A stretch of DNA of 64,000 nucleotides, from assembly GCF_004153165.1 (NCBI RefSeq), contig NZ_SEMD01000005.1:102887-166886 (forward strand). Direction: 5' to 3'. Position 1 is the first letter of the stretch; the number at the start of each line of letters is the position of its first letter. Under the pieces are notes generated by a model. It was not told the DNA's origin and did not search any database. It saw nothing but the letters and a program-made list of their open reading frames with translations. The position numbers and the translations under genes are program-made. The stretch is from Sporolactobacillus sp. THM7-4 (lineage in GTDB: Bacteria > Bacillota > Bacilli > Bacillales > Sporolactobacillaceae). Positions 25,876 through 34,976 of this stretch are shown one piece after another.

Positions 25876-26921
25876 TGCTGAAAGTCAATCATCTGAAAGC
25901 CTATATTGACTCAATTGATGGTATCGTGAAAGCAGTTGACGATCTGACTTTTTCAATCGGCAAAGGGGAGACCATCGGTATCGTTGGTGAGTCTGGAAGC
26001 GGAAAAAGTATTCTCGCGCAATCTTTAATCCAGTTAAACCCGTCTCCTCCAGTTTTTTATCCTCAGGGTGAAATACAGTTTGAGGGCCGGGATTTATTGA
26101 AGCTCAGCGAGAAAGAATTATGCAACATCCGCGGTAATGAGATTTCGATGATTTTTCAGGATCCACTGTCCAGTCTCAATCCAATTTTTAAAATTGGCCG
26201 GCAGTTGGTCGAGGCTGTTCGCGCCCATCATCGAATGACTCGCAGGCAGGCAGAAGTAAAAGCGTTGTCGTTATTGAAAGATGTTGGCATTTCTCAGCCG
26301 GAAAGGTGTATGAAAAGTTATCCTCATGAGCTGTCGGGGGGGATGCGCCAGCGCGTAATGATCGCAATCGCCTTATCCGGACATCCGAAACTCTTGATTG
26401 CGGATGAGCCGACGACAGCGCTGGACGTGACAATCCAGGCACAGATATTGGAACTGCTGACGCGTCTTCAATCCAAGTATGGAACCTCTATTATCATTAT
26501 TACCCATGACCTGGGTGTAGTTGCCCGATTAGCAGATCGAATTTTGGTTATGTACTCCGGAAAGATTGTTGAAGAAGGCACAGCGGAAGATATCTTTTAT
26601 CGGACTTCCATGCCTTATACCTGGTCGCTTTTGCGTGCGATACCCAGCTTGAAATTAACGCTCAATGATCGACTTGTCTCGATTCCGGGACAGCCTCCTG
26701 ATTTGGCTTCACCGCCTCAGGGATGCAACTTCTATCCAAGGTGTCCGTTTGCCTCGCCGAAGTGCCGGGAGGCCGAACCGGTTCTGAAAGAAATCGGTAA
26801 GGGACATCGGGCGGCCTGTATTCTGGATGAAGAGACCTTCGAAAGTCGTAAAAAGGAGCTCGAGAAGAAAGAATCCGGAGGGAGTATGATCTCAAATGGG
26901 CAAGGATCTGTTACAAGTTAA
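25875..26921 (+). CDS. Opp/Dpp-type ABC ATPase, OppD class
   Basis: 348 residues. Walker A GESGSGKS is near residue 37, Q-loop [11 protein letters not shown], signature [15 protein letters not shown], Walker [14 protein letters not shown]-loop ITHDLGVV. The C-terminal oligopeptide-transporter extension carries cysteines ([15 protein letters not shown]) typical of the OppD/DppD iron-sulphur-type tail. Overlaps the next gene by 26 bases. Confidence 0.93.
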   Translation: MLKVNHLKAYIDSIDGIVKAVDDLTFSIGKGETIGIVGESGSGKSILAQSLIQLNPSPPVFYPQGEIQFEGRDLLKLSEKELCNIRGNEISMIFQDPLSSLNPIFKIGRQLVEAVRAHHRMTRRQAEVKALSLLKDVGISQPERCMKSYPHELSGGMRQRVMIAIALSGHPKLLIADEPTTALDVTIQAQILELLTRLQSKYGTSIIIITHDLGVVARLADRILVMYSGKIVEEGTAEDIFYRTSMPYTWSLLRAIPSLKLTLNDRLVSIPGQPPDLASPPQGCNFYPRCPFASPKCREAEPVLKEIGKGHRAACILDEETFESRKKELEKKESGGSMISNGQGSVTS

Positions 26922-27924
26922 GGATTTAAAAGTTTATTTTTCGAAAAAGAGCGGCTTTCTGAAAAAGAAACAAGATGAAATCCGGGCGGTTGATAAGGTG
27001 ACGTTATCACTTAAAGCGGGAGAAACGCTCGGAATTGTCGGTGAATCTGGCTGCGGGAAAAGCACGTTAGCAAGAACGATCATGGGCCTGGAGAAGCCGA
27101 CTTCAGGAACTGTTTTATTCGAGGGACAGGACATTTTCAGCTTAAACCGGAAACAAATGCATCAACTGAGAAGAGACATCCAGATGGTTTTTCAGGATCC
27201 CTTTTCAAGTCTGAATCCAAGGATGAAGGTCGGCGATATTATTGCTGCTCCCCTGAAAGCCTATGGATATCCGAATAAAGGCATACGAAAAAAGGTCAGC
27301 GAGCTGATGGATCTCGTAGGTATTAAACCGGAATATTATGACCGGTTGCCTCATGAATTTTCCGGCGGACAATGCCAACGAATTGGAATCGCACGCGCAA
27401 TCGCCTTAAAACCGAAGCTCATTGTCTGTGATGAACCGGTCAGTGCGCTTGACGTCTCGATTCAGGCGCAAATTATTAATCTTTTGAAAGACTTGCAGAA
27501 GGAGTTCCATTTAACTTATCTCTTCATTTCTCATGACTTGTCCGTCGTAAAAAATATAGCCAACAGGGTCGCCGTGATATACTTAGGTAAAGTTGTCGAA
27601 TTCGCTGAAAATGAATCATTTTTCAATCAACCGTTTCATCCCTATACCCACATGCTGCTTTCGGCGATCCCTCTCCCGGATCCACGGGCGGAAAAGGCAC
27701 GTAATAGAATTGCTATAAAAAATGATTTTCCGGTTAATGCCGGATCTGCATCCAGGGGATGCGTCTTCTATTCGAGATGTCCTATTGCTCAGGATTACTG
27801 CAGGGAGCATGTTCCTGAGTTCGTTAACATTACGGCTGATCATCGTGCAGCCTGCTTTTACCCCGTTAAGAACAACAGCGTGGTCGGGGAAGCTCCATCG
27901 GATCCTCGCACCTCCGTCAAGTAG
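26896..27924 (+). CDS. Opp/Dpp-type ABC ATPase, OppF class
   Basis: 342 residues. Walker A GESGCGKST, Q-loop FQDPFSSLNPRM, signature FSGGQCQRIGIARAI (the usual Q at position five is C), Walker B LIVCDEPVSALD, and a cysteine-containing tail (RGCVFYSRCPIAQDYC). Forms the heterodimeric motor with the preceding ATPase. The ATG at 26896 lies inside the end of that gene after GGAGGGAG. Confidence 0.93.
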   Translation: MGKDLLQVKDLKVYFSKKSGFLKKKQDEIRAVDKVTLSLKAGETLGIVGESGCGKSTLARTIMGLEKPTSGTVLFEGQDIFSLNRKQMHQLRRDIQMVFQDPFSSLNPRMKVGDIIAAPLKAYGYPNKGIRKKVSELMDLVGIKPEYYDRLPHEFSGGQCQRIGIARAIALKPKLIVCDEPVSALDVSIQAQIINLLKDLQKEFHLTYLFISHDLSVVKNIANRVAVIYLGKVVEFAENESFFNQPFHPYTHMLLSAIPLPDPRAEKARNRIAIKNDFPVNAGSASRGCVFYSRCPIAQDYCREHVPEFVNITADHRAACFYPVKNNSVVGEAPSDPRTSVK

Positions 27925-27948
27925 AAAAACGGACAGGAGTCGGTTCAT

Positions 27949-28383
27949 ATGACATTAAGCAGTATTTCTCTGATGAATGCTTATTTAATTGAGACCCTGC
28001 GCAGCAAAGGCGTAACGAATAAAGAATTGATTGCAAAGGTTTTGAGTGGAGACGTGACACCATGGAAATACTTATCCGATCACTTTGATTTTACGCAATT
28101 GATCGTTTTAGCCCACCGGAATCCTGGAAATTTTGAAAAGATGATTAATCAGGGATATACCGTCAAATTTGTCACGTTTAAAGGTGTCAAAAATCTGTTA
28201 AAACTAAAGTTTAACAAAAATGAAGGCAGGGATTACCGTATAAAGGATTACACTTTTACCGATCTCATTCTGAACAACCGTGAGCTTGTTCAGCTTGAAC
28301 AAATTCTTTCAAAAAACTGGAGACTTATAAAAGTCGGTACCGATTATCACGGAGAAAAAGTAAGGATTGAACCCGTTCATTGA
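27949..28383 (+). CDS. Unknown 144-residue protein at the end of the SAM-regulated importer operon
   Basis: The protein is soluble, basic and mostly helical in character, with no signal peptide, TM segment or cofactor motif that I recognise. Landmarks are NAYLIETLRSKGVTNKELIA, LIVLAHRNPGNFEKMI, VKFVTFKGVKNLLKLKF and RELVQLEQILSKNWRLIKV. ACAGGAG precedes the ATG, 24 bases after the OppF-class gene, and a terminator follows, so it is co-transcribed under the SAM-I riboswitch. A role in using the imported compound, or in sensing it, is possible but not shown. Its composition matches its neighbours. Confidence 0.75.
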   Translation: MTLSSISLMNAYLIETLRSKGVTNKELIAKVLSGDVTPWKYLSDHFDFTQLIVLAHRNPGNFEKMINQGYTVKFVTFKGVKNLLKLKFNKNEGRDYRIKDYTFTDLILNNRELVQLEQILSKNWRLIKVGTDYHGEKVRIEPVH

Positions 28384-28431
28384 AATGCTCGTAAGGATGA
28401 GTCACAGTCTAAAATTAGAAACAATAAAAAC

Positions 28432-28462
28432 GAGAGGAAAACCAGACCTCTCATTTTTTTTT
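28432..28462 (+). terminator. Operon terminator
   Basis: GAGAGG and CCTCTC around AAAACCAGA, followed by ATTTTTTTTT. Confidence 0.85.
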
Positions 28463-28501
28463 AACAATTTCCTGTCAGGGTTGGTTATCCCGGGAGACAC
28501 C

Positions 28502-29437
28502 TTAAAAGATCGCCATTAATATCGGGATTTCAATCAGGCTCAAAAGCGTTGTTTCGGTTACCATGACGGCTGCGTAATCTGAATCAGCGTGGTAGAGTTC
28601 GGAAACAACGGGGGCGTTCGTCATCACCGGCATGGCCGATTGCAAAATGAAAACTTCCTTCATCAGAGTCGGAATCGGTGTTGGAAGAACAAGCAGCGTC
28701 ATGAGTGCGGGAGCGGCGATAAAGCGTCCGACGAGAATACCGATATTATCTTTGCCTAAGCGAAGCTTGCGGAGCCCGGCCGAATGAATCGCAATACCGA
28801 TAAAAATCATCGATAATGGAATCGTCAGGTTGCCAATATAATTGAAGTCGGACATGATGAAATTTGGCAGTTTGATATGCATCAGGACGAGAGCGACTCC
28901 GGCAATGAAACCGAGCAGCGGAGGGGAGAAGATTTTGCCCATTGTCTGCTTTACATTGATTTTGGCACCACAGTCGCCATCGGTTTGAATCAGGTAAACG
29001 CCTAAAGTCCAGAAAAACGTGGTGTTGGCCATATAATAAACGAGTACATAGGGCAGACTTTGTTCACCGAATAATGCCATGTTCACAGGAAGGCCGATAA
29101 AGACAGTGTTCGAGTTGCAGAACATAGATTTAAAAAGACCACTGTGATTGCGCGGAACGGCAAATATTTTAACTGCGAAAAACGAAATAGCAAACAGAAT
29201 AAACATCGAAAAAAACGGAAAACGAAGATTCGGCAGTAGTTCAATTAATTCTTTGCTTGAAAAATCCGATGTAATCGTGCTGATCATATAAGCGGGTAGC
29301 GCAATTTGCGTGACCAGTTTTGCGATCATTTTACTGGTCTTTTTATCAAACCAGCCGCGTTCCGCTAATACATAACCCACGGCGATCATGATGAGAATAA
29401 TTAACACGCCCTGGGTTCCCTGAAGAAATGTACCCAA
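28502..29437 (-). CDS. AEC-family transporter, malate-permease-like
   Basis: About 311 residues with ten hydrophobic helices in two five-helix halves (auxin efflux carrier/MleP class): QGVLIILIMIAVGYVLAERGWF, QIALPAYMISTI, CNSNTVFIGLPVNMALFGE, and a late QSAMPVMTNAPVVSELY. The ORF extends upstream, but GGAGG lies at about 29446-29450, 8 bases ahead of TTG 29437, which fits the family N-terminus. It is divergent from a LysR gene resembling MleR, which suggests organic acid transport. No malolactic enzyme is adjacent. Confidence 0.82.
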   Translation of the reverse strand: MGTFLQGTQGVLIILIMIAVGYVLAERGWFDKKTSKMIAKLVTQIALPAYMISTITSDFSSKELIELLPNLRFPFFSMFILFAISFFAVKIFAVPRNHSGLFKSMFCNSNTVFIGLPVNMALFGEQSLPYVLVYYMANTTFFWTLGVYLIQTDGDCGAKINVKQTMGKIFSPPLLGFIAGVALVLMHIKLPNFIMSDFNYIGNLTIPLSMIFIGIAIHSAGLRKLRLGKDNIGILVGRFIAAPALMTLLVLPTPIPTLMKEVFILQSAMPVMTNAPVVSELYHADSDYAAVMVTETTLLSLIEIPILMAIF

Positions 29438-29768
29438 TCCAAATACCTCCATGACAAATGACAAATACTTAACCGTGTAACCCTGTCATTAATTTTTCTT
29501 ATCTTTCCGTACAAAAGAGCATACAACTATGCTAGAATCATAGTCAAATATTCAAAGGGTCATAAAAACCATTAATAATAAGGGATATTCAAAAGTTCGG
29601 GAAAAATTGCCGGTGGTTATTTTTAAAAGGTGCGTGGCGTAAGTCGAGCGACAGGCCTGATCTCGGACTGAGACGGAAGCTGCATCCGGCCCCTGCAACA
29701 GGACATCCGATTGCTGCATATCATAATCAATCCGGCTTTTCGAACAATGGTATAAAAGGACGGAGAAA

Positions 29769-30647
29769 ATGAATTTACAGGATTTAAAGTACTTTCAACG
29801 ATTGGTTCAGGATCGGAATTTCACGAAAGTTGCGGAATATTTTAAGGTCAGCCAGCCAACGATAACACTCGCTGTTAAGCGGATGGAGAAAGAATTTCAT
29901 ACAAAATTGGTTGAGCGGAATCATGCCCATAACGAACTGGAAATGACAGCAAGTGGCATGCAGCTGTATCATCACACCGAACTGATGCTGAATGAATGGC
30001 GGCTGGCACATCGTGAAATTGACGCACTGAATCAGCAAATCATTCGTTTTGGCATGTCACCTACGATCAGCAGCTACTTCTTTCCCAGTGTCACCAACCA
30101 ATTATTTAAAAACGGATTATTGAACCATTTGCAGACGTACGAAGATGGTTCGCGTGAAGTGCTCCGATCCATTCTCGACGGGAAGATTGATATCGGACTG
30201 ATTGGCAGCGTTACACCGCTTTTGGATGAACAACTTGTCGCGGAAAATCTGAAAGTTGTCCATTTTAAAATCGTCGTCAGTCCATCCAGCCCGCTGGCCA
30301 GTCGGTCATCGATTAGTTTTCAGGAGGCCAGTCGTTTCCCTTTTGTAGTACTTAATGATAATTTTGCCAATCCGGTTGCCTTTGAGCAAATTTCTCACCA
30401 TGCCGGCGTTTCCCCGAAAATCATTTATCGAAGTGGCAATATTGATACGTTAAAGCGGATTGTCTCACGCGGGATGGCCATCAGCTATATTGCCGACCTG
30501 TCCATTCTTCCTGGTGATCCGATCGTCAGTATCCCTCTCACAGATAAAGGCGAGCCGCTTTTAACTGTAATGCTTGTCTATCGAAAAACCCTGGAGCTGT
30601 CGAAACGCGTGTGCCAATTTATCGAGATCGTCCGTAAGTACCAATGA
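29769..30647 (+). CDS. LysR-family transcriptional regulator, MleR-like
   Basis: 292 residues. The N-terminal helix-turn-helix (MNLQDLKYFQRLVQDRNFTKVAEYF, SQPTITLAVKRMEKEF) starts exactly as in malolactic regulators, and the C-terminal two-lobed effector domain follows. Family members bind an acid ligand and activate a divergent target, here the AEC transporter with 330 bases between the two starts. ATG follows GGACGGAG. The ligand is inferred (malate or a similar acid). Confidence 0.85.
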   Translation: MNLQDLKYFQRLVQDRNFTKVAEYFKVSQPTITLAVKRMEKEFHTKLVERNHAHNELEMTASGMQLYHHTELMLNEWRLAHREIDALNQQIIRFGMSPTISSYFFPSVTNQLFKNGLLNHLQTYEDGSREVLRSILDGKIDIGLIGSVTPLLDEQLVAENLKVVHFKIVVSPSSPLASRSSISFQEASRFPFVVLNDNFANPVAFEQISHHAGVSPKIIYRSGNIDTLKRIVSRGMAISYIADLSILPGDPIVSIPLTDKGEPLLTVMLVYRKTLELSKRVCQFIEIVRKYQ

Positions 30648-30715
30648 ATGCACCGATTTTTCGACATTTTCCAGAAACTCTCCCAGGACGGATCGTGAGC
30701 GCTGAACGAAACAAA

Positions 30716-30752
30716 GAAGCATCCTCAATCGGATGAGAATGCTTCTTCTTTT
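30716..30752. terminator. Bidirectional terminator between lysR and the acetyltransferase
   Basis: GAAGCATCCTC pairs with GAGAATGCTTC around AATCGGAT; T-rich on the plus side (TTCTTTTT). Confidence 0.82.
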
Positions 30753-30810
30753 TGAATTCTGAAATAGAAGCCTTTTGCCGAACGTTTACTTTGAATGAAA
30801 ACCTTGATTT

Positions 30811-31377
30811 TTAAACCTGAATTTTTTTAATCATTCGTGCGGGGTTACCAGCAACGACCACATTGTCAGGTACATCTCTGGTTACGACTGAACCTGAACC
30901 GACGACAACGTTGCTGCCGATTGTAATCCCGGGATTGATAATCGACCGTCCGCCGATCCAGACATTGTCGCCTATAGTCACCGCTTTGGCAAACTCGGCG
31001 CCGGCGATTCTTTCTTCGGGATCGATCGGATGCGCTGCTGTATAGATATGTACACCGGGAGCAAACATACAGTTGTTTCCAATCGTCACAGGAGCACAAT
31101 CCAGGATTATACAGTCGAAATTAGCATAGAAATGCTCACCGACGCGGATGTTAAAGCCATAATCACAATGAAAAAAAGGTTCGATGTAAATTTTTTCCCC
31201 GGTCTTTCCAAAAAGTGTCTTAAGCAGTGTTGTGCGTTTAGCCTTTTCGTTCACACCTGTGTCGTTAAATTCCTTAACAAGCGACCTCGCATGCAGACGA
31301 TCGGAGGCGAGTTCCGGGTCACCGGCGTTATAATATTTTCCCTGAATCATTTTTTCTTTTTCCGTCAGATTATTCAC
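30811..31377 (-). CDS. Maltose/galactoside O-acetyltransferase-type hexapeptide acyltransferase
   Basis: 188 residues from GTG 31377, chosen because AAAGGAG lies 8 bases upstream; the ORF runs to 31458. The Mac N-terminal domain ([18 protein letters not shown]) is followed by left-handed beta-helix hexapeptide repeats: [68 protein letters not shown]. The catalytic histidine lies in TAAHPID. The family acetylates maltose, glucose or related sugars from acetyl-CoA. Substrate unproven. Confidence 0.9.
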   Translation of the reverse strand: MNNLTEKEKMIQGKYYNAGDPELASDRLHARSLVKEFNDTGVNEKAKRTTLLKTLFGKTGEKIYIEPFFHCDYGFNIRVGEHFYANFDCIILDCAPVTIGNNCMFAPGVHIYTAAHPIDPEERIAGAEFAKAVTIGDNVWIGGRSIINPGITIGSNVVVGSGSVVTRDVPDNVVVAGNPARMIKKIQV

Positions 31378-31741
31378 GGCACGTTCTCCTTTGTTAAACG
31401 AGTATTCAGATACCATTCTAACAGAAAATCGTTGGCAAGGGCGTGAGGGAGCATTCAATCAGGAATTCGTCAGAAAATCAATGGACGAATGCATTCCGGG
31501 AAAACAATCCTGAACCTCCATGTTCAAATGCTCTGAACAGTAAAAAAAGGAACAAACAGCGTAAAAGCAAAAAAAGTTTCAAAAATTGGTTCCGCATAAT
31601 TGTTCTTTTTTCGTTATAATGGTTTTAACCCTATTTACCTGATGACCTTTTGAACAGGCATCAGGAAGAGACTGCCAAAATGCAACATCGACTTTTGGAA
31701 AACTCGAAATAGGATCTATATAGCAAGATGGAGGCTTGATC

Positions 31742-32338
31742 ATGACAAAGATTTGCCTTGTCAGGCATGGCGAAACCAATTGGAATGCTTTGGGCAAATT
31801 GCAGGGGCGCGAAGATATTCCATTAAATGAAAGAGGAAAAGAACAGGCAAAAATTGTCGGTCAATATCTGAAGGATACAAAGTTTGCCGCCATTTATACA
31901 AGCCCGCTGTTACGGGCAAAAGAAACCGCACAAACGATAAATCTGTTTATCGGCAATCTTCCTTTGATTGAGAACAGCGATTTTGTTGAAAAAGACTACG
32001 GCGAGGCCTCGGGCATGACTACAGATCAGCGGGACAGGCGTTTTCCCGACGGCCATATTCCGGGACTGGAATCTTTTGAGCATATAAAAGCGAGAGTCAT
32101 GGATGGCCTGGCGAAAATCAGGAAGCAGCATCCGGATGATCAGGTGCTTCTGGTTGCCCACGGTGGTCTGATCAATGTCATACTGTCGGTTCTTTCCAAT
32201 GGGAAAATCGGGACGGGCAAAACAAAGCTGTTCAATACATGTATCAATCATATTGTCTCAAATGGAGAGTCATGGACGATTCTTGACTATAATCAGATTG
32301 ATCATCTAAGTAAGTTTGGAAAAGTCACGAGTATTTAA
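31742..32338 (+). CDS. Histidine phosphatase family protein (phosphoglycerate mutase-like)
   Basis: 198 residues. The RHG motif LVRHGETNWN lies at residues 6-15, with the second catalytic histidine in LLVAHGGLIN (about residue 140). The fold removes phosphate from small molecules or proteins through a phosphohistidine. An upstream TTG (31736) is in frame, but GGAGG is 7 bases before ATG 31742. Short length favours a phosphatase (PhoE/CobC-like) over a glycolytic mutase. Single gene. Confidence 0.88.
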   Translation: MTKICLVRHGETNWNALGKLQGREDIPLNERGKEQAKIVGQYLKDTKFAAIYTSPLLRAKETAQTINLFIGNLPLIENSDFVEKDYGEASGMTTDQRDRRFPDGHIPGLESFEHIKARVMDGLAKIRKQHPDDQVLLVAHGGLINVILSVLSNGKIGTGKTKLFNTCINHIVSNGESWTILDYNQIDHLSKFGKVTSI

Positions 32339-32352
32339 TCAGGGCAACAAAA

Positions 32353-32377
32353 AAAGAGCGAACGCGTCGCTCTTTCT
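32353..32377 (-). terminator. Terminator of the tRNA gene
   Basis: AAAGAGCGA and TCGCTCTTT around ACGCG. The T-run lies on the minus strand, downstream of the tRNA. Confidence 0.8.
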
Positions 32378-32388
32378 GAGAATTCCTA

Positions 32389-32459
32389 AGCGGGTGATGG
32401 GAATCGAACCCACGACGAGAGCTTGGGAAGCTCTAATTTTACCATTAAACTACACCCGC
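32389..32459 (-). tRNA. tRNA-Gly, anticodon CCC
   Basis: Folds as a full 71-nt cloverleaf on the minus strand: acceptor GCGGGTG/CACCCGC, D-arm GTTTAATGGTAAAAT, anticodon arm AGAGC-TTCCCAA-GCTCT (anticodon CCC), and T-arm GTGGG-TTCGATT-CCCAT. The CCA end is not encoded. The CCC isoacceptor for GGG codons is dispensable where the TCC isoacceptor wobbles. Confidence 0.95.
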
Positions 32460-32570
32460 ATGTGAAGACAAATATTATTTTATAGGCAGAAGTCGTATTT
32501 GTCAAACACCAGTTACTTTAAGCCGGGTGTGCTAAACAATTCAACCAGTAAAAAATGAGGAGTGAAGACT

Positions 32571-32840
32571 TTGAAAGCCATTTTAACAGTTATTGGAAAA
32601 GACAATATAGGAATTATTGCCGGAGTCAGCCAGCAACTGGCAGATTTGCAGGTTAACATTCTCGACGTCACGCAAACGATTATGAACGGTTATTTTACAA
32701 TGATGATGATTCTTGACTTGTCGAAGGCAGAGCCGAACTTTGAAGAAATCAAAAAGGCGCTCGCTGAAAAGGGCGACGAACTGCATGTACAGATTAAGAT
32801 TCAGCGTGAAGAGATTTTTACATCAATGCACAGTCTATAA
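32571..32840 (+). CDS. ACT-domain protein, UPF0237 family
   Basis: 89 residues forming a single ACT domain: ILTVIGKDNIGIIAGVSQQLADLQVNI, MNGYFTMMMILDL. TTG 32571 is preferred because GAGGAG lies 8 bases before it; the in-frame GTG at 32562 overlaps that site. Its partner is the UPF0210/DUF711 gene 25 bases downstream, a pairing conserved widely in Firmicutes. ACT domains bind amino acids or other small ligands, so regulation of the partner is plausible. Confidence 0.9.
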   Translation: MKAILTVIGKDNIGIIAGVSQQLADLQVNILDVTQTIMNGYFTMMMILDLSKAEPNFEEIKKALAEKGDELHVQIKIQREEIFTSMHSL

Positions 32841-32865
32841 AAAAGATGGAGGAATAAGAGTATAA

Positions 32866-34221
32866 ATGGAAACAACGCAGATTTTGGAAACTATTCGTAT
32901 GATCGAGGAAGAAAAACTGGATATCCGAACGATAACGATGGGCATTTCGCTTCTGGATTGTATAGACAGCAACGGAGCGGTCGCCCGGCAGAAGATATAC
33001 GATAAGGTCACTCGTTTAGCCGAAAAACTGGTAGAAACGGGTAAGCAGATTGAAATGGAATTTGGCATCCCGATCATTCATAAAAGAATTTCCGTTACGC
33101 CGATTGCTCTTGTAGCCGGGGCATCCGATGATCAGAATTATACCGGATACGCAAGAACACTGGATGAGGCAGCAAAGGCTACGGGTGTCAACTTTATCGG
33201 CGGTTTCTCGGCACTTGTCCAGAAAGGCTATACAGCGGGTGATCACAAGCTGATTCAATCCATCCCCGAGGCGCTTGCGGAGACTGAAAGGGTCTGTTCA
33301 TCAGTCAATGTCGGTTCATCACGGTCGGGTATTAATATGGATGCAGTCGCAGAGATGGGCCGCATAGTCAGGGAAACAGCTGAACGGACAGCGGAAGCGC
33401 AGGGACTGGGCTGTGCCAAGCTGGTCATATTTGCCAATGCGGTGGAAGACAATCCTTTTATGGCTGGTGCTTTCCACGGTACGGGTGAAGCGGATTGTAT
33501 CCTTAATGTCGGGGTCAGCGGACCCGGTGTCGTCAAGCGCGCACTGGAGAAAGTGAAAGGCCGGAGTTTCGATGTTGTTTCAGAAACGATAAAGAAAATT
33601 GCGTTTAAAATCACGAGAATGGGTCAGCTGGTTGGCCAGGAGGCCTCAAAGCGGCTGAATGTCCCATTCGGCATTGTCGATCTATCTCTTGCCCCGACAC
33701 CTGCAGTCGGCGATTCCGTCGCCCGAATTCTGGAAGAGCTTGGTCTTGAAACTGCCGGAACACACGGCACGACTGCGGCGCTTGCACTCCTGAATGATGC
33801 AGTGAAAAAAGGCGGTGTGATGGCCTGCAGCCACGTCGGCGGACTGAGCGGAGCCTTCATACCTGTTTCAGAAGATGAAGGGATGATCGATGCGGTTGAG
33901 TCAGGATCTCTGAGTTTGGAGAAGCTGGAAGCCATGACTGCTGTCTGCTCTGTTGGACTCGATATGATCGCCATTCCTGGCGACACGCCTGCCGAAACGA
34001 TTTCCGCAATGATTGCCGACGAGGCGGCGATCGGGGTTATTAATAATAAGACGACGGCTGTACGGGTTATTCCTGCGCCAGGGAAGAAAGTCGGCGATTC
34101 AGTCGAGTTCGGGGGCCTGCTCGGACATGCCCCCGTTATGGCCGTGAATACGAAATCATCCGCGGCATTTATTTCCCGGGGCGGCCGGATACCGTCACCT
34201 ATTCATTCATTTAAAAACTAG
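32866..34221 (+). CDS. PFL-like conserved protein, UPF0210/DUF711 family
   Basis: 451 residues, standard length. Landmarks are [29 protein letters not shown]-like, [37 protein letters not shown], and a C-terminal [10 protein letters not shown]. The fold relates to pyruvate formate-lyase-like proteins, but no glycyl-radical loop is visible and the function is unknown. GGAGGAA precedes the ATG. Co-transcribed with the ACT-domain gene. Confidence 0.9.
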   Translation: METTQILETIRMIEEEKLDIRTITMGISLLDCIDSNGAVARQKIYDKVTRLAEKLVETGKQIEMEFGIPIIHKRISVTPIALVAGASDDQNYTGYARTLDEAAKATGVNFIGGFSALVQKGYTAGDHKLIQSIPEALAETERVCSSVNVGSSRSGINMDAVAEMGRIVRETAERTAEAQGLGCAKLVIFANAVEDNPFMAGAFHGTGEADCILNVGVSGPGVVKRALEKVKGRSFDVVSETIKKIAFKITRMGQLVGQEASKRLNVPFGIVDLSLAPTPAVGDSVARILEELGLETAGTHGTTAALALLNDAVKKGGVMACSHVGGLSGAFIPVSEDEGMIDAVESGSLSLEKLEAMTAVCSVGLDMIAIPGDTPAETISAMIADEAAIGVINNKTTAVRVIPAPGKKVGDSVEFGGLLGHAPVMAVNTKSSAAFISRGGRIPSPIHSFKN

Positions 34222-34401
34222 GCTTCGTTTGATTATGGTCCGTTTAAGAAACATCAAACTGACGAGACACTTGCGAGGAAAAGGGCGAGCCGGATGAACC
34301 CCCACAGCCAGGTTCGACCGGAAAAACTTACGGAGACGATTCTATTCTCAATATAATGGATCCACAATTTTTTCATCAGTTTCAATTGAATACAAAATGA
34401 A

Positions 34402-34430
34402 TGGGATCCGCATCCAGTCTGCGGATCCCA
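34402..34430 (-). terminator. Hairpin terminator of the small hydrophilic gene
   Basis: TGGGATCCGC and GCGGATCCCA form a perfect 10-bp stem 5 bases after the minus-strand stop; TTCATTTTG follows on that strand. Confidence 0.75.
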
Positions 34431-34435
34431 CTTCG

Positions 34436-34621
34436 TTACTTGTTATTGTTTTGATTTTGATTTTGCAGGTCAAAATTACTGCGATTGTCTGTCCGCTGCG
34501 CACGTTCTCTTTCTTCCACGCTGTGTTCATCAAGCGGCTGAGCGAATTCTTCATTCACGAAAGAATTGGACTTAATCTGATCTTTACTGCGCTGTTTTGA
34601 ATCGTTTGTAAACTTATCCAT
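34436..34621 (-). CDS. Small hydrophilic protein, possible spore-associated peptide
   Basis: 61 residues, highly charged and Gln/Asn-rich (MDKFTNDSKQRSKDQIKSN; tail DLQNQNQNNNK), with no hydrophobic segment. The hydrophobic plus-strand ORF over the same bases is its complement artefact. Support comes from AAGG about 10 bases before the ATG and a hairpin terminator directly after the stop. Composition resembles small spore or stress proteins, but I do not recognise the family. Confidence 0.5.
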   Translation of the reverse strand: MDKFTNDSKQRSKDQIKSNSFVNEEFAQPLDEHSVEERERAQRTDNRSNFDLQNQNQNNNK

Positions 34622-34689
34622 TTTTTCACGGCCTTCTTTTGAATTATTTGGCGGTTAACGCCGCTAACTAGTGTGAACTTTTTGGCGTT

Positions 34690-34900
34690 GATTATACAAA
34701 AGATACTGGACTCATCGACAGGCTGATCATCTCAGTGCTGTTTTTCATACTGTTTCGTGCCGACTTTAAGGACCGGAAACCAAAGAAATATCGGATACCC
34801 TTTACCGGGCAGACAGCGTGATTATTGGATCTCCGGTGTACAAAGTATCCCTGGCGGGTATATTAAAAAGCGTTGCCTGACCTGTTTCCAGGACTGAATT
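34690..34900 (+). pseudogene. Decayed NADPH-dependent FMN reductase fragment (SsuE-like)
   Basis: One frame reads LFRADFKD at about 34763-34786, resembling the LLRADF element of SsuE proteins. After a shift, another frame reads DTLYRADSVIIGSPVYKVSLAGILKSV (about 34798-34878), closely matching the flavin-reductase segment ADxxxIGxPVYKxSxxGxLK. It ends in TGA, with a DLFPG continuation in a third frame. No complete ORF remains, so it is a multiply frameshifted relic of a sulphonate-utilisation reductase or relative. Confidence 0.55.
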
Positions 34901-34976
34901 TTTGCCATTATCGAAACTGAGAAGTGCTATGATAAAAATATCCGTTGTAAATCGAAGAAAAGGGAAGGGGCAAGAA

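Noticed and set aside
34397-34600. Hydrophobic plus-strand ORF
   Set aside because: It is the complement of the better supported minus-strand gene, which has a terminator directly after its stop.
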